A stretch of 64,000 bases of DNA from Salipiger profundus (GTDB lineage: Bacteria > Pseudomonadota > Alphaproteobacteria > Rhodobacterales > Rhodobacteraceae), in assembly GCF_001969385.1 (NCBI RefSeq), contig NZ_CP014796.1, positions 868,001 to 932,000 on the forward strand. The letters are read 5' to 3'. The first letter of the stretch is position 1, and each line of letters starts with the position of its first letter. Shown piece after piece: positions 1 to 8,144 of this stretch. A program made the translations under genes and the position numbers. Below the pieces are notes generated by a model. That model was given only the letters and a program-made list of their open reading frames with translations, was not told the origin of the DNA and searched no databases.

Positions 1-603
1 TTCATCTCGCCCGGCCACGCCGGCATGCACGCCCTGCCCGAGGGCACCGTCGTCGGCACCTCTTCGCTGCGCCGCCGCGCCCAGCTGCTGAACCGCCGGC
101 CCGACCTGCAGGTCGTCGAGTTCCGCGGCAACGTGCAGACGCGCCTGAAGAAGCTCGAGGACGGCGTCGCCGCCGCCACCTTCCTCGCCATGGCCGGCCT
201 CCGGCGCATGGACATGACCGACATCCCGATGACCGCCATGTCGCCCGACGACATGCTGCCCGCCGTCGCACAGGGCGCCATCGGCATCGAGCGCCGCACC
301 GACGACAGCCGCGCCGCCGAGATGCTCGCTGCCATCCACGACGCCTCCACCGCCACCCAACTCGCGGCCGAACGCGCCTTCCTCGCCGCCCTCGACGGCT
401 CCTGCGAGACCCCGATCGCCGGCCTCGCCGAGCTCGACGGAACGCAGATGCGCCTGCGCGGCGAAATCCTCTCGCCCGACGGCCGCACCGCCCACGCCGG
501 CGAACGCAGCGGCCCCGCCGCCGACGGACCCGCCATGGGGCGCGACCTCGCGCAGGCCCTGCTGGCCGAGGCCGGACCCGGCTTCTTCGCGTGGCGCGGC
601 TGA
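1..603 (+). CDS. hemC: Hydroxymethylbilane synthase (porphobilinogen deaminase), 5'-truncated by window edge
   Basis: Cytoplasmic tetrapyrrole enzyme that joins four porphobilinogens into hydroxymethylbilane. The reading frame is open from the first base, so the N-terminal third lies outside the window. The visible part has the GTSSLRRRAQL segment of the substrate-binding region, then a C-terminal domain with the DGSCETPIAG motif, whose cysteine carries the dipyrromethane cofactor. It ends in a normal TGA. The next gene is convergent, with a hairpin-rich gap between them. hemF, another haem gene, lies about 8.4 kb downstream in a separate unit. Identity is near certain from the conserved motifs. 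Confidence 0.95.
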   Translation, partial: FISPGHAGMHALPEGTVVGTSSLRRRAQLLNRRPDLQVVEFRGNVQTRLKKLEDGVAAATFLAMAGLRRMDMTDIPMTAMSPDDMLPAVAQGAIGIERRTDDSRAAEMLAAIHDASTATQLAAERAFLAALDGSCETPIAGLAELDGTQMRLRGEILSPDGRTAHAGERSGPAADGPAMGRDLAQALLAEAGPGFFAWRG

Positions 604-639
604 CCCTTCTCCGGTTCGGCAAATACCCTCGGGGGTGAC

Positions 640-730
640 TGCGGCGCAGCCGCAAAGGGGGCAGAGCCCCCACACGGCCCGGGGCTGCCGCAAGGCGGCA
701 CCGGGCTCCCCTGCGCGCCCGCAAGGGCGC
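640..730. terminator. Array of four short GC-rich hairpins between convergent genes
   Basis: Four perfect 6-bp stem-loops follow one another: TGCGGC with loop GCA (640-654), GGGGGC with loop AGA (657-671), TGCCGC with loop AAG (686-700) and GCGCCC with loop GCAA (715-730). They lie between hemC and the convergent oxidoreductase, so a bidirectional transcription stop is the simplest role. No T-tract follows any of them, so canonical intrinsic termination is not shown. The second hairpin recurs downstream of priA. Confidence 0.55.
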
Positions 731-750
731 ACCGCGGGATCAGGCCCGCG

Positions 751-1737
751 TCAGGACAACGTCAGGATGGTCTGGCCGGTGGTGCGCCGCGCCTCGAGCG
801 CGCGATGCGCCTCGGCAACCTCTTCCAGCGGGAAGCGCTGGCCGATGCGGATCTTCACGTCCCCGGACACCACCTTGCCGAACAGCATCCCGGCCATCTC
901 CTGGCAGGCGGCATGATCGGCGATGTGGGTGAACAGGGTCGGGCGCGTCACCTTGAGCGAGCCCTTCTGCCCGAGGATGCCGAGGTTGAACGCCTCGACC
1001 GCCCCCGAGGCATTGCCGAAGGAAATCATCATGCCCAGCGGCTTCAGGCAGTCGAGCGAACCCTCGAAGGTCGCCTTGCCGACCGAATCCATCACCACGT
1101 CGACGCCCGCGCCGTCGGTCAGCTCGCGCACCCGCGCGGCCCAGTCCTCGGTGGCATAGTTGATGCAGGCGTCGGCGCCATGCTCCAGCGCCAGCGCGCA
1201 TTTCTCGTCCGACCCGGCGGTGCCGATCAGCCGGATACCCTCGGACTTCGCCCATTGGCAGGCAATCAGCCCGACGCCCCCGGCGGCGGCATGAAAGAGC
1301 ACGGTGTCGCCGGCCTTGAGCGGAGTCGTGCGGTGGAAGAGATACTGCACCGTCAGCCCTTTCAGCATCATCGCCGCGCCCTCGTCGAAGGGAATTGCGT
1401 CCGGAAGCCGGCAGACCTGCGCGGCCGGCATCACCCTCGCCTCGCAATAGGCACCCGGCGGCAACGCCGCATAAGCCGCGCGATCACCGGCCGAGAGATG
1501 CGTCACGCCCTCGCCCACGGCCTCGACCACGCCCGAGGCCTCCATCCCCAGCGCCTGCGGCAGCTGCATCGGGTAGAGCCCCGAGCGCTGGTAGCAGTCG
1601 ATGAAGTTCAGCCCGCAGGCCTCGTGCCGGATGCGGATCTCGCCCGGACCCGGCTCGCCCACCTCGCGCTCGACGACGCGGAGCACCTCCGGCCCGCCGT
1701 GTTCCTCGATGATCACCGTTCGCGCCGTGTCGGCCAT
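751..1737 (-). CDS. NAD(P)H:quinone oxidoreductase, zeta-crystallin type (MDR superfamily)
   Basis: Medium-chain dehydrogenase/reductase of 328 aa, predicted to reduce quinones with NADPH in the cytoplasm. The N-terminal GroES-like part starts MADTARTVIIEEHGGPEVLR. The Rossmann part carries AAAGGVGLIACQWAK for nucleotide binding, and the NINYATEDW region follows. No zinc-ligand cysteine pattern is seen, as expected for the quinone-reductase branch. The start at 1737 is chosen because AGAGGAG lies just upstream; a longer frame reaches 1938 but has no family similarity. It is the last gene of a likely coq9 - oxidoreductase - oxidoreductase unit, so a redox or quinone link is reasonable. The substrate is inferred. 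Confidence 0.88.
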   Translation of the reverse strand: MADTARTVIIEEHGGPEVLRVVEREVGEPGPGEIRIRHEACGLNFIDCYQRSGLYPMQLPQALGMEASGVVEAVGEGVTHLSAGDRAAYAALPPGAYCEARVMPAAQVCRLPDAIPFDEGAAMMLKGLTVQYLFHRTTPLKAGDTVLFHAAAGGVGLIACQWAKSEGIRLIGTAGSDEKCALALEHGADACINYATEDWAARVRELTDGAGVDVVMDSVGKATFEGSLDCLKPLGMMISFGNASGAVEAFNLGILGQKGSLKVTRPTLFTHIADHAACQEMAGMLFGKVVSGDVKIRIGQRFPLEEVAEAHRALEARRTTGQTILTLS

Positions 1738-1867
1738 GTCTCGCTCCTCTGCGTGCAGTCCTGTTCGGCGCCGAGACTGCGCCGCCGGGGACATCAGCAC
1801 AAGGGGGCAGCGGACCCTCTGGCCCGGCAGGCGCTCACGGCGACCGCCGGGGAAAAGCAGGGGAAGC

Positions 1868-2851
1868 TCAGGCGACCTTGAGGACGATCTTGCCGATGTG
1901 CCCGGAGCTCTCCATCCGGTCGTGGGCCTTCGAGGCATCCGCGAGCGGGAAATCCGAGTCCATCACCGGCGCGACCCGGCCCGCATCGAGCAGCGGCCAG
2001 ACCTGTGCGCGCAGCGCCTCGGCGATCCGGCCCTTCGCAAGGTCGCTCTGCGGCCGCAGCGTCGAGCCGGTGATCGTCAGCCGGCGCATCATCACCTGCG
2101 CGAAGTTCAGCTCGACCTTGGGGCCCTGCAGAAAGGCGATCTGCACCAGCCGCCCCTCGTCCGCCAGCGCCTTGACGTCGCGCGGGATGTAATCGCCGCC
2201 CACCATGTCGAGGATCAGATGCGCACCACCCTCGCCGCGCAGGATCTCGACGAAATCCTCCTCGCGGTAGTTGATCGCGCGTTCGGCCCCGAGTGATTCG
2301 CAGGCGGCACATTTATCGGCCGACCCGGCGGTCGCGAAGACACGCGCCCCGAAGGCCGAGGCGAGCTGGATCGCCGTGGTGCCGATGCCCGAACTGCCGC
2401 CATGCACGAGGAACCGCTCGCCGGCCTGCAGGCCGCCGCGCTCGAAGACGTTCGACCAGACGGTGAAGAAGGTCTCGGGCAGGCAGGCCGCCTCGCGCAG
2501 GCCCATCCCGCGCGGCACCGGCAGGCAGTGCGCGGCGGGCGTCGCCACGTATTCCGCGTAACCGCCGCCGGGCAGCAGCGCGCAGACCTCGTCGCCGACA
2601 GCAGGCCACGTGACGTCCGGGCCGACCGCGACGACCTCGCCCGAGGCCTCGAGGCCCGGCAGGTCGCTCGCTCCTTTCGGCGGCGCGTAGTTGCCGGCCC
2701 GCTGCAGGGCGTCGGGACGGTTCACCCCGGCCCAGGCCACGCGGATCACCACGCCGCCGTGCTCCGGCTCGGGCACCGGGCGCTCGGTCAGGCGCAGCAC
2801 TTCGGGGCCGCCGGGTTCGGAGATCTCGACGGCGCGCATCATGTCGGTCAT
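1868..2851 (-). CDS. NAD(P)H quinone oxidoreductase, PIG3/TP53I3 family
   Basis: A 327-aa MDR enzyme related to, but distinct from, its downstream neighbour. The N-terminus MTDMMRAVEISEPGGPEVL, the segment WAGVNRPDALQRAGNYAPP and the nucleotide-binding HGGSSGIGTTAIQLA are typical of the PIG3-type quinone reductases. The start at 2851 has AGGAAG upstream; the frame extends to 2929 without family similarity. It begins 19 bases after the stop of the coq9-like gene on the same strand, which suggests co-transcription. In vivo it may reduce quinones or small electrophiles. The fold and cofactor are clear, the substrate is not. Confidence 0.88.
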   Translation of the reverse strand: MTDMMRAVEISEPGGPEVLRLTERPVPEPEHGGVVIRVAWAGVNRPDALQRAGNYAPPKGASDLPGLEASGEVVAVGPDVTWPAVGDEVCALLPGGGYAEYVATPAAHCLPVPRGMGLREAACLPETFFTVWSNVFERGGLQAGERFLVHGGSSGIGTTAIQLASAFGARVFATAGSADKCAACESLGAERAINYREEDFVEILRGEGGAHLILDMVGGDYIPRDVKALADEGRLVQIAFLQGPKVELNFAQVMMRRLTITGSTLRPQSDLAKGRIAEALRAQVWPLLDAGRVAPVMDSDFPLADASKAHDRMESSGHIGKIVLKVA

Positions 2852-2870
2852 GTGGTCTTCCTGTTGGTTT

Positions 2871-3566
2871 CTATCGCGGGGCGGTCCAGCCGCCCGGCAG
2901 GTCGTTCTCGCGCACCGAACGCGGCGCACGGATGTTGCTCAGAACCTTCTCGGGACCGGCAAGAACCCGTTTGAGAACAGGGTTTTCACGCATCTTGGCC
3001 TTGGTCTTCTCGAAGCGCATCACGTCCTCGATCCGTCGGTCGAGGAAATCCCATGTCGCCTGGTGATCGACCGAATCGTCGCCCAGCCAGTAGAGCACCG
3101 TCGAGGAGTAGACACCGCTCAGCGTGGCGCGCTTGGTGTACCAGTTCACGTCGCGCGCGGTGTCTCCGAGCGTTTCCCAGATCCGGTCGGCGGTGCCCCA
3201 GACGAGCTTGGCCCCATCCGGCGCATAGGGCGGCAGGGTAAACAGCGTGGAGCCGCGGCGCACCGCCTCGCGGTCCTTCACGACCTCGATCCGGGTGCGG
3301 ACCGCGCGCGCAATGCGGTCGCGGTAGCGCAGGCCGCCCTCGTCGTTTGCTTCGAGTTCCTTCAGGCGTTCGACCATTGCGTCGTCGCCGCGCTTGTGAA
3401 ACGCGACGGCCAGGTCGACCGCCCCTCGGGGAAACAGGCCGCGTGCCACCACCGGGTCCACGTCCGCATCCTTGACCGCCGCGCGGAAGGTCGTTTCCGA
3501 CCACCCGTCGAAGGCGACATGGTTCAGCGCCGCATCCAGCAGGCGCCCAGCTGTATCGTCTGTCAT
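2871..3566 (-). CDS. COQ9 family protein (rpsU-divergently transcribed)
   Basis: A 231-aa protein of the COQ9 family, whose mitochondrial members bind lipid and assist the COQ7 hydroxylase in ubiquinone synthesis. The N-terminal TetR-like helical region (AALNHVAFDGWSETTFRAA) and the C-terminal hydrophobic helix region (VLYWLGDDSVDHQATWDFL) match the family. AAGGAGAGG precedes the ATG. In alphaproteobacteria this gene typically stands divergent from rpsU, and it does so here across 116 bases. It heads a unit with two quinone-reductase-like genes, consistent with quinone metabolism. The bacterial function is inferred from the eukaryotic family. Confidence 0.88.
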   Translation of the reverse strand: MTDDTAGRLLDAALNHVAFDGWSETTFRAAVKDADVDPVVARGLFPRGAVDLAVAFHKRGDDAMVERLKELEANDEGGLRYRDRIARAVRTRIEVVKDREAVRRGSTLFTLPPYAPDGAKLVWGTADRIWETLGDTARDVNWYTKRATLSGVYSSTVLYWLGDDSVDHQATWDFLDRRIEDVMRFEKTKAKMRENPVLKRVLAGPEKVLSNIRAPRSVRENDLPGGWTAPR

Positions 3567-3601
3567 GGGGCCTCTCCTTCGACTCAGTTATTTCTGAACC
3601 C

Positions 3602-3630
3602 TAGACAATTTAGTTCGGCCTTGCTATACG
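3602..3630 (+). promoter_or_regulatory. Candidate sigma70-type promoter of rpsU
   Basis: TAGACA (3602-3607) and TATACG (3625-3630) are separated by 17 bases and lie about 50 bases upstream of the rpsU start. The match to TTGACA/TATAAT is 5/6 and 4/6. Just downstream, in the expected leader, is a perfect palindrome TGCAAT-C-ATTGCA (3640-3652) of unknown role. Confidence 0.5.
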
Positions 3631-3682
3631 GCCACCTCCTGCAATCATTGCAACTCAAACCTAGAAAGGTGGTGACAACCAC

Positions 3683-3889
3683 ATGCAGGTCAGTGTTCGC
3701 GACAACAATGTCGATCAGGCGCTCCGCGCCCTGAAGAAGAAGCTGCAGCGCGAAGGCGTGTTCCGTGAAATGAAGCTCCGGCAACATTTCGAGAAACCGT
3801 CCGAGAAGAAAGCGCGCGAAAAGGCCGAGGCCATCCGCCGTGCCCGCAAGCTGGCGCGCAAGAAGGCCCAGCGCGAAGGTCTCCTCTAA
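3683..3889 (+). CDS. rpsU: 30S ribosomal protein S21
   Basis: A 68-aa, strongly basic small-subunit ribosomal protein involved in initiation-site selection. The conserved start [20 protein letters not shown] and the lysine/arginine-rich C-terminus ([14 protein letters not shown]) are diagnostic. GAAAGGTGG precedes the ATG as ribosome-binding site. Its length is normal for alphaproteobacterial S21. It is monocistronic, divergent from the coq9-like gene, with its own candidate promoter and a downstream hairpin. Confidence 0.97.
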   Translation: MQVSVRDNNVDQALRALKKKLQREGVFREMKLRQHFEKPSEKKAREKAEAIRRARKLARKKAQREGLL

Positions 3890-3979
3890 GACCTGACGCC
3901 GCCGGTCACGCAGCTGACCTTCCGGCACATCGACGCAAGACGCGGCTCCGGCCGCCCGAGCGTCCATATACGATACGGC

Positions 3980-4013
3980 AACCCCCGGGGCAGACGGCCT
4001 TTCGGGGGTTTGT
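3980..4013 (+). terminator. Candidate rho-independent terminator of rpsU
   Basis: Eight-bp stem AACCCCCG/CGGGGGTT with a 15-base loop, followed by a short T-containing stretch. It lies about 90 bases after the rpsU stop and before the convergent carboxypeptidase gene. The long loop makes it only moderately convincing. Confidence 0.45.
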
Positions 4014-4072
4014 CATTTCCGGCGTTTCGCCATCCCGGCGAATACCGTTTTCCCTTCCTGAAAGACCCCTTC

Positions 4073-4106
4073 AAAAGGAAAAGGCCCCCGGAAATCTCCG
4101 AGGGCC
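4073..4106 (-). terminator. Rho-independent terminator of the S11 carboxypeptidase gene
   Basis: On the minus strand a 9-bp GC stem (GGCCCTCGG/CCGGGGGCC, one wobble pair) with a 6-base loop is followed by TTTTCCTTTT. It sits about 65 bases after the carboxypeptidase stop codon, which is the textbook layout. Confidence 0.75.
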
Positions 4107-4169
4107 AGTATCCTGTGAGGCACGCCGGTCCCCTTCCGGGCCGGTCACGTTCCGAAGGCGCGGGCTGTG

Positions 4170-5711
4170 TCAGCCCGGCCCGATCATGAAGCAGGTCACC
4201 TGCCGGGCCTGGAGCCGGCGACAGGCAAGGTCCGCGGTCTCGCGCGACAGCCCCATGAAGTTGGCATCGAAGCCGCTGCTGCGGTTGACCACCTTGCGCA
4301 GCGAGCCATCGAGGGTCGTCGTCTCCATCAGCGCGGTCTTCAGCAGCACCTTCTCGGCGGCGTAGCGGCTGGGATAGCGACCGACGTTGATGCCCCAGTG
4401 ACGCCCACCGGAGGTGGAGACGCGGGTCACCACTTCCTGCGATGCCGGCGCGGCCTCGGCGGTGGTCTCGACGATCGGCTCGACAGCGGCGGCGGCAGCC
4501 GTTGCCAGCACGATCTGCTGCGGACGACGCATCGGCTTGATCGACATGTCCGGAGCGGTCTTCGACGCATCCGCGACCTGCGGCGGCGCGGGCACCTCGG
4601 CCACGGCGGTCTCTTCGGCGGTCTGCACCTGGGCAAGGACCGTCTCGATGTCGCCCTCGATCTCGGCCACCAGCGGCGCGACATCGACCTCGCCCGTGCC
4701 CGGACGCGCCTGCGGCCGCAGGCTGCGTGTGACCGCCGCGGCGACGACACGCACGGTCTTGCCACGCGCCCCCTCGGGCGAGGGATCGGCGCTCTTCGCG
4801 ACCATCACCGACAGCCCCCGGTTGCCGAGGTAGGCCGGCATCGATGGCTTGCGCAGCGCGACGTTCGTCTTGGCGCGCTTGAAGCCGAGATCCATCAGCT
4901 CGGCAACCTTGGCGTTGCGGGTCGAGGTCGACCGGCCGCCGAAGACCGTGGTGATGATCCGCTCGCGCCCGCGCTCGGCCGAGGCGACAAGGTTGAAACC
5001 GGCGGCGCGGGTGTAGCCCGTCTTGATGCCGTCAGCGCCCTTGTAGGATCTCAGGAAGCGGCGGTTGGTGTTGTAGACCTCGCGCATCCCCGCGTCGGTC
5101 GAGACCCGGGAAAACAGGTTATAATACTGCGGGTAGTCGTAGACCATGTGCCGCCCGAGCAGCGACATGTCGTGCGCCGTCGAGAGGTGCCCCGACTGGG
5201 TCAGGCCGTTGGCGTTCTTGAACGTCGTGGCGTTCATGCCAAGCGCCTTGGCCGTGCGGGTCATGCGCGCTGCAAAGGCCATCTCGGTCCCGGAGATCGC
5301 CTCGCCGATGGCGGTGGCCGCATCGTTGGCCGACTTCACCGCCGCCGCGCGCACCAGGTAGCGCAGCTTGATCTTCTGCCCTTCTCGCAGCCCCAGCTTC
5401 GAGGGCGGCTCGGATGCGGCGTTGCGCGACACCGTCACCATCGTGTCCATGGTGATCTCGCCGTGCTGGACCGCCTCGAAGGTGATGTAGAGCGTCATCA
5501 TCTTCGTCAGCGAGGCCGGATGCAGCCGCGTATTTGCATTCTCGGAATGGAGGACTTCGCCCGAGCGGGCGTCCAGAACCATGGCCGCATACGGGGCCGC
5601 GGTCGCGCTCATCGGCATCGCGATGAGAAAACACAACGTTGTAACGAGATACAGGATATTTCTGTGCAACAGGCCTGCTCGGCCCGGCCACTGCCTACGC
5701 CGTTCCTTCAC
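4170..5711 (-). CDS. D-alanyl-D-alanine carboxypeptidase, family S11, with C-terminal SPOR domain
   Basis: Periplasmic penicillin-binding protein that trims the terminal D-Ala of peptidoglycan stem peptides. A hydrophobic signal segment (NILYLVTTLCFLIAMPM) leads into the catalytic domain with SxxK (PASLTKMM), SxN (SANDAA) and KTG (GIKTGYT). A Pro/Ala/Glu-rich linker follows, then a SPOR-like domain over the last 80 or so residues (WGINVGRYPSRYAAEKVL), which should bind denuded glycan at the septum. I chose a GTG start at 5711 (513 aa) because AGAAGGCGG lies upstream. An in-frame ATG at 5816 would add 35 residues with no signal-peptide logic. It is monocistronic with its own terminator. Confidence 0.9.
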   Translation of the reverse strand: MKERRRQWPGRAGLLHRNILYLVTTLCFLIAMPMSATAAPYAAMVLDARSGEVLHSENANTRLHPASLTKMMTLYITFEAVQHGEITMDTMVTVSRNAASEPPSKLGLREGQKIKLRYLVRAAAVKSANDAATAIGEAISGTEMAFAARMTRTAKALGMNATTFKNANGLTQSGHLSTAHDMSLLGRHMVYDYPQYYNLFSRVSTDAGMREVYNTNRRFLRSYKGADGIKTGYTRAAGFNLVASAERGRERIITTVFGGRSTSTRNAKVAELMDLGFKRAKTNVALRKPSMPAYLGNRGLSVMVAKSADPSPEGARGKTVRVVAAAVTRSLRPQARPGTGEVDVAPLVAEIEGDIETVLAQVQTAEETAVAEVPAPPQVADASKTAPDMSIKPMRRPQQIVLATAAAAAVEPIVETTAEAAPASQEVVTRVSTSGGRHWGINVGRYPSRYAAEKVLLKTALMETTTLDGSLRKVVNRSSGFDANFMGLSRETADLACRRLQARQVTCFMIGPG

Positions 5712-5937
5712 GGTATCCGCCTTCTGTCTGCCTCGCGTTCCCGACTGTTTTCGCCGGTGAACATTTTTGATTGTCAGACAAGCTAGCACGGAAAGTGCTT
5801 CAAGGAAAGACTGCAATCTGTTGATTTACAGCCCTTTTCGAAGGCAGGCAAACCCATATATTGCGTCGAGGCGTCAACGGGCACACCAAAACGGCGATTG
5901 CGGCAAATTTGCGACACCCAGCCTGCGCGACCCCGAC

Positions 5938-6636
5938 TCAACCGATGCGTGAGACAAGGTCTGGCAGCGTGCCGAGATCCCCAAGTTCGACGAAACGCGG
6001 ATGATCGGGCACGTCGGCGTGCTCGAGCGACCAGAGCAGATCCTGCGGCACATGCACGCCCCAGCTGCCTGCCTCAAGCGCCGGGCAGACGTCGGATTTC
6101 AGCGAATTTCCGACCATCATCGCCGCTTCGGGGCCGCCCGGAGTGCGCCCGAAGATACGCGCATAGGTGTCCGCCTGCTTGTCCGAGACGATCTCGACCG
6201 CGTCGAACAGCTCTCCCAGACCGGATTGCGCGAGCTTGCGCTCCTGGTGCAGAAGGTCGCCTTTCGTGATGAGCACGAGATGATGTTTCTCGGCGAGCGT
6301 CTCCACCGCCTCCCGCGCGTGGGGCAACAGTTCGATGGGATGGTTGAGCATGTCCTGCCCCGCCTTCAGCAGCTCCGAGATCACGCTTCCTGGAACCCGG
6401 CCGTCGGTGACCTCGATCGCGGTCTCGATCATCGAGAGCACGAAGCCCTTCACACCGAATCCGTAGTGACCGATGTTCCGCTTCTCGGCCTCGAGCAGCC
6501 GCTCGCCCAGGTGATCCGCCTCTGCGTGATCCTTCAGCAGCGCCGCGAAACGCTCCTGCGTGAGCTGGAAAAACCGCTCGTTGTGCCAGAGCGTGTCGTC
6601 CGCGTCGAAACCTATCGTTTGCAAATTGCGGGTCAT
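5938..6636 (-). CDS. HAD-superfamily hydrolase
   Basis: A 232-aa haloacid-dehalogenase-type phosphatase. Motif I is DADDT near residue 11, motif II/III falls around [14 protein letters not shown], and motif IV is [15 protein letters not shown]. The helical cap sits between motifs I and II, as in C1-cap phosphatases. The natural substrate cannot be read from sequence; small phosphate esters such as phosphoglycolate or nucleotides are typical for relatives. It is divergent from clpS with a gap of 96 bases. Confidence 0.82.
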   Translation of the reverse strand: MTRNLQTIGFDADDTLWHNERFFQLTQERFAALLKDHAEADHLGERLLEAEKRNIGHYGFGVKGFVLSMIETAIEVTDGRVPGSVISELLKAGQDMLNHPIELLPHAREAVETLAEKHHLVLITKGDLLHQERKLAQSGLGELFDAVEIVSDKQADTYARIFGRTPGGPEAAMMVGNSLKSDVCPALEAGSWGVHVPQDLLWSLEHADVPDHPRFVELGDLGTLPDLVSRIG

Positions 6637-6732
6637 ACAGGCAAGACTCCCTTCTGCGCCCCTTTCCTCATGGGGCGCCCCGCTTTATATAGACGCTTCA
6701 AACCTTCAACCGCAAAGCGCCTTGAGCCCGAG

Positions 6733-7095
6733 ATGCCCCTACCCATCACGGAAAACACCATCCGCCTCGCGAACACGCCGTCCTCTCCCGGGGGTGGCGA
6801 GGGCGATGCCGATGTGGTCCTGCAGACCAAGCCCAAGACCAAGCGGCCGCCGCTCTACAAGGTTCTGCTGCTCAACGACGACTACACCCCGATGGAATTT
6901 GTCGTTCACGTGCTCGAGCGGTTCTTCGGCATGTCCCACGCGCAGGCGTTCGAGATCATGCTGACCGTGCACAAGAAGGGCGTCGCCGTGGTCGGCGTCT
7001 TCAGCCACGAGATCGCCGAGACCAAGGTCGGGCAGGTTATGGATTTCGCCCGCCGCCACCAGCACCCGCTCCAATGTACCATGGAAAAGGAGTGA
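6733..7095 (+). CDS. clpS: ATP-dependent Clp protease adaptor ClpS
   Basis: A 120-aa cytoplasmic adaptor that delivers N-degron substrates to ClpAP. The core [20 protein letters not shown] contains the acidic and hydrophobic residues that hold the substrate N-terminus, and [18 protein letters not shown] contacts ClpA. A poorly conserved 35-residue N-terminal arm precedes it, which is normal. The ATG at 6733 gives a usual length. An in-frame ATG at 6670 would add 21 residues, and no strong ribosome-binding site decides between them. clpA is not adjacent. An RsmC-like gene follows after 25 bases. Confidence 0.92.
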   Translation: MPLPITENTIRLANTPSSPGGGEGDADVVLQTKPKTKRPPLYKVLLLNDDYTPMEFVVHVLERFFGMSHAQAFEIMLTVHKKGVAVVGVFSHEIAETKVGQVMDFARRHQHPLQCTMEKE

Positions 7096-7120
7096 GCCGC
7101 CCCACCCCGGCGGCCCTGCC

Positions 7121-8098
7121 ATGACAGCCGACAGACTGAGTTTCGCAACCGAGGCAGGGATGACCCTGCCCGAAGAGGGGCGCATCCTGCTGCTGGGCGC
7201 GCCCGGTGATCTGGTCGCCGATGCGCTCCCGCTCGACCGCTGTGTCGTCCTGCAGCACGTCAAGCCCGACTTCGACGCCTGGGAGCGGCGCGGCGTCTCC
7301 GTCACCCGCACGCCCGAGGGCCCCTTCGCCGCCGCGATCGTCTTCCTGCCGCGCGCCCGCGACCTTGCCGAGGCGCGCGTGGCCGAGGCCTGCGCAGCCG
7401 CGACAGGCGGGCTCATCGTGATCGACGGACAGAAGACCGACGGCATCGAGCCCATCATCAAGGCGATCAAGCGCCGCGTCCCGCTGCTCGGGCAGGTCTC
7501 GAAGGCGCACGGCAAGACGATCTGGATCGACGCCACGGCCGATTTCGCCGACTGGACGCGCCACGCCGAGGTCAACGCCCACGGTCACTGGACTGCACCC
7601 GGCGTATTCTCGGCCGATGCGCCCGACCCCGCGACCGAAGCTCTGCTCGCCGCCCTGCCCGACAAGGTCGGCGGAGACGTGGCCGATCTGGGTGCCGGCT
7701 GGGGCGGGCTCGCCATGGGCCTGCTGAAGCGCGACAAGATCGCCAGCCTGCACCTGGTCGAGGCCGACGCCACCGCGCTCGACTGCGCCCGCCGCAACAT
7801 CGACGACACGCGCGCCCGGTTCCACTGGGCCGATGCGACCACCTGGCAGCCGCCCGTGCTGCTCGACGCCGTGGTGATGAACCCGCCCTTCCACGTCGGG
7901 CGCAAGGCCGACCCGGCGCTCGGACGGGCCTTCATCGCTGCCGCGCGGCGGGTGCTGAAACCCTCGGGGGCGCTCTGGCTCGTCGCCAACCGTCACCTGC
8001 CCTACGAAACCGCGCTCGAGGCGCATTTCCGAAACAGCGACGAGATTGCCGGTGATGGTCGGTTCAAGATCCTCCACGCCACGCGTCCGCATCGCTGA
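7121..8098 (+). CDS. Class I SAM-dependent methyltransferase, RsmC-like (16S rRNA guanine-N2)
   Basis: A 325-aa two-domain protein. The N-terminal half is a degenerate methyltransferase-like domain. The C-terminal half carries the SAM-binding DLGAGWGGLAMGLL and the catalytic NPPF (VVMNPPFHVG), as in RsmC/RlmG enzymes that methylate the exocyclic amine of guanine in rRNA. The duplicated layout and NPPF support RsmC, which modifies 16S G1207, but the exact base is inferred. It follows clpS closely on the same strand and precedes an SDR gene. Confidence 0.8.
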   Translation: MTADRLSFATEAGMTLPEEGRILLLGAPGDLVADALPLDRCVVLQHVKPDFDAWERRGVSVTRTPEGPFAAAIVFLPRARDLAEARVAEACAAATGGLIVIDGQKTDGIEPIIKAIKRRVPLLGQVSKAHGKTIWIDATADFADWTRHAEVNAHGHWTAPGVFSADAPDPATEALLAALPDKVGGDVADLGAGWGGLAMGLLKRDKIASLHLVEADATALDCARRNIDDTRARFHWADATTWQPPVLLDAVVMNPPFHVGRKADPALGRAFIAAARRVLKPSGALWLVANRHLPYETALEAHFRNSDEIAGDGRFKILHATRPHR

Positions 8099-8144
8099 AC
8101 GCCGTCATCGCCCCTGAGCGGGGCCAGATCGCAGGATCCTCCGC

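Noticed and set aside
4167..5786. 539-codon open frame on the plus strand over the S11 carboxypeptidase gene
   Set aside because: It mirrors a gene with clear SxxK, SxN and KTG motifs. Its predicted protein is His/Arg/Gly-rich with no family character, as expected for antisense frames in high-GC DNA.
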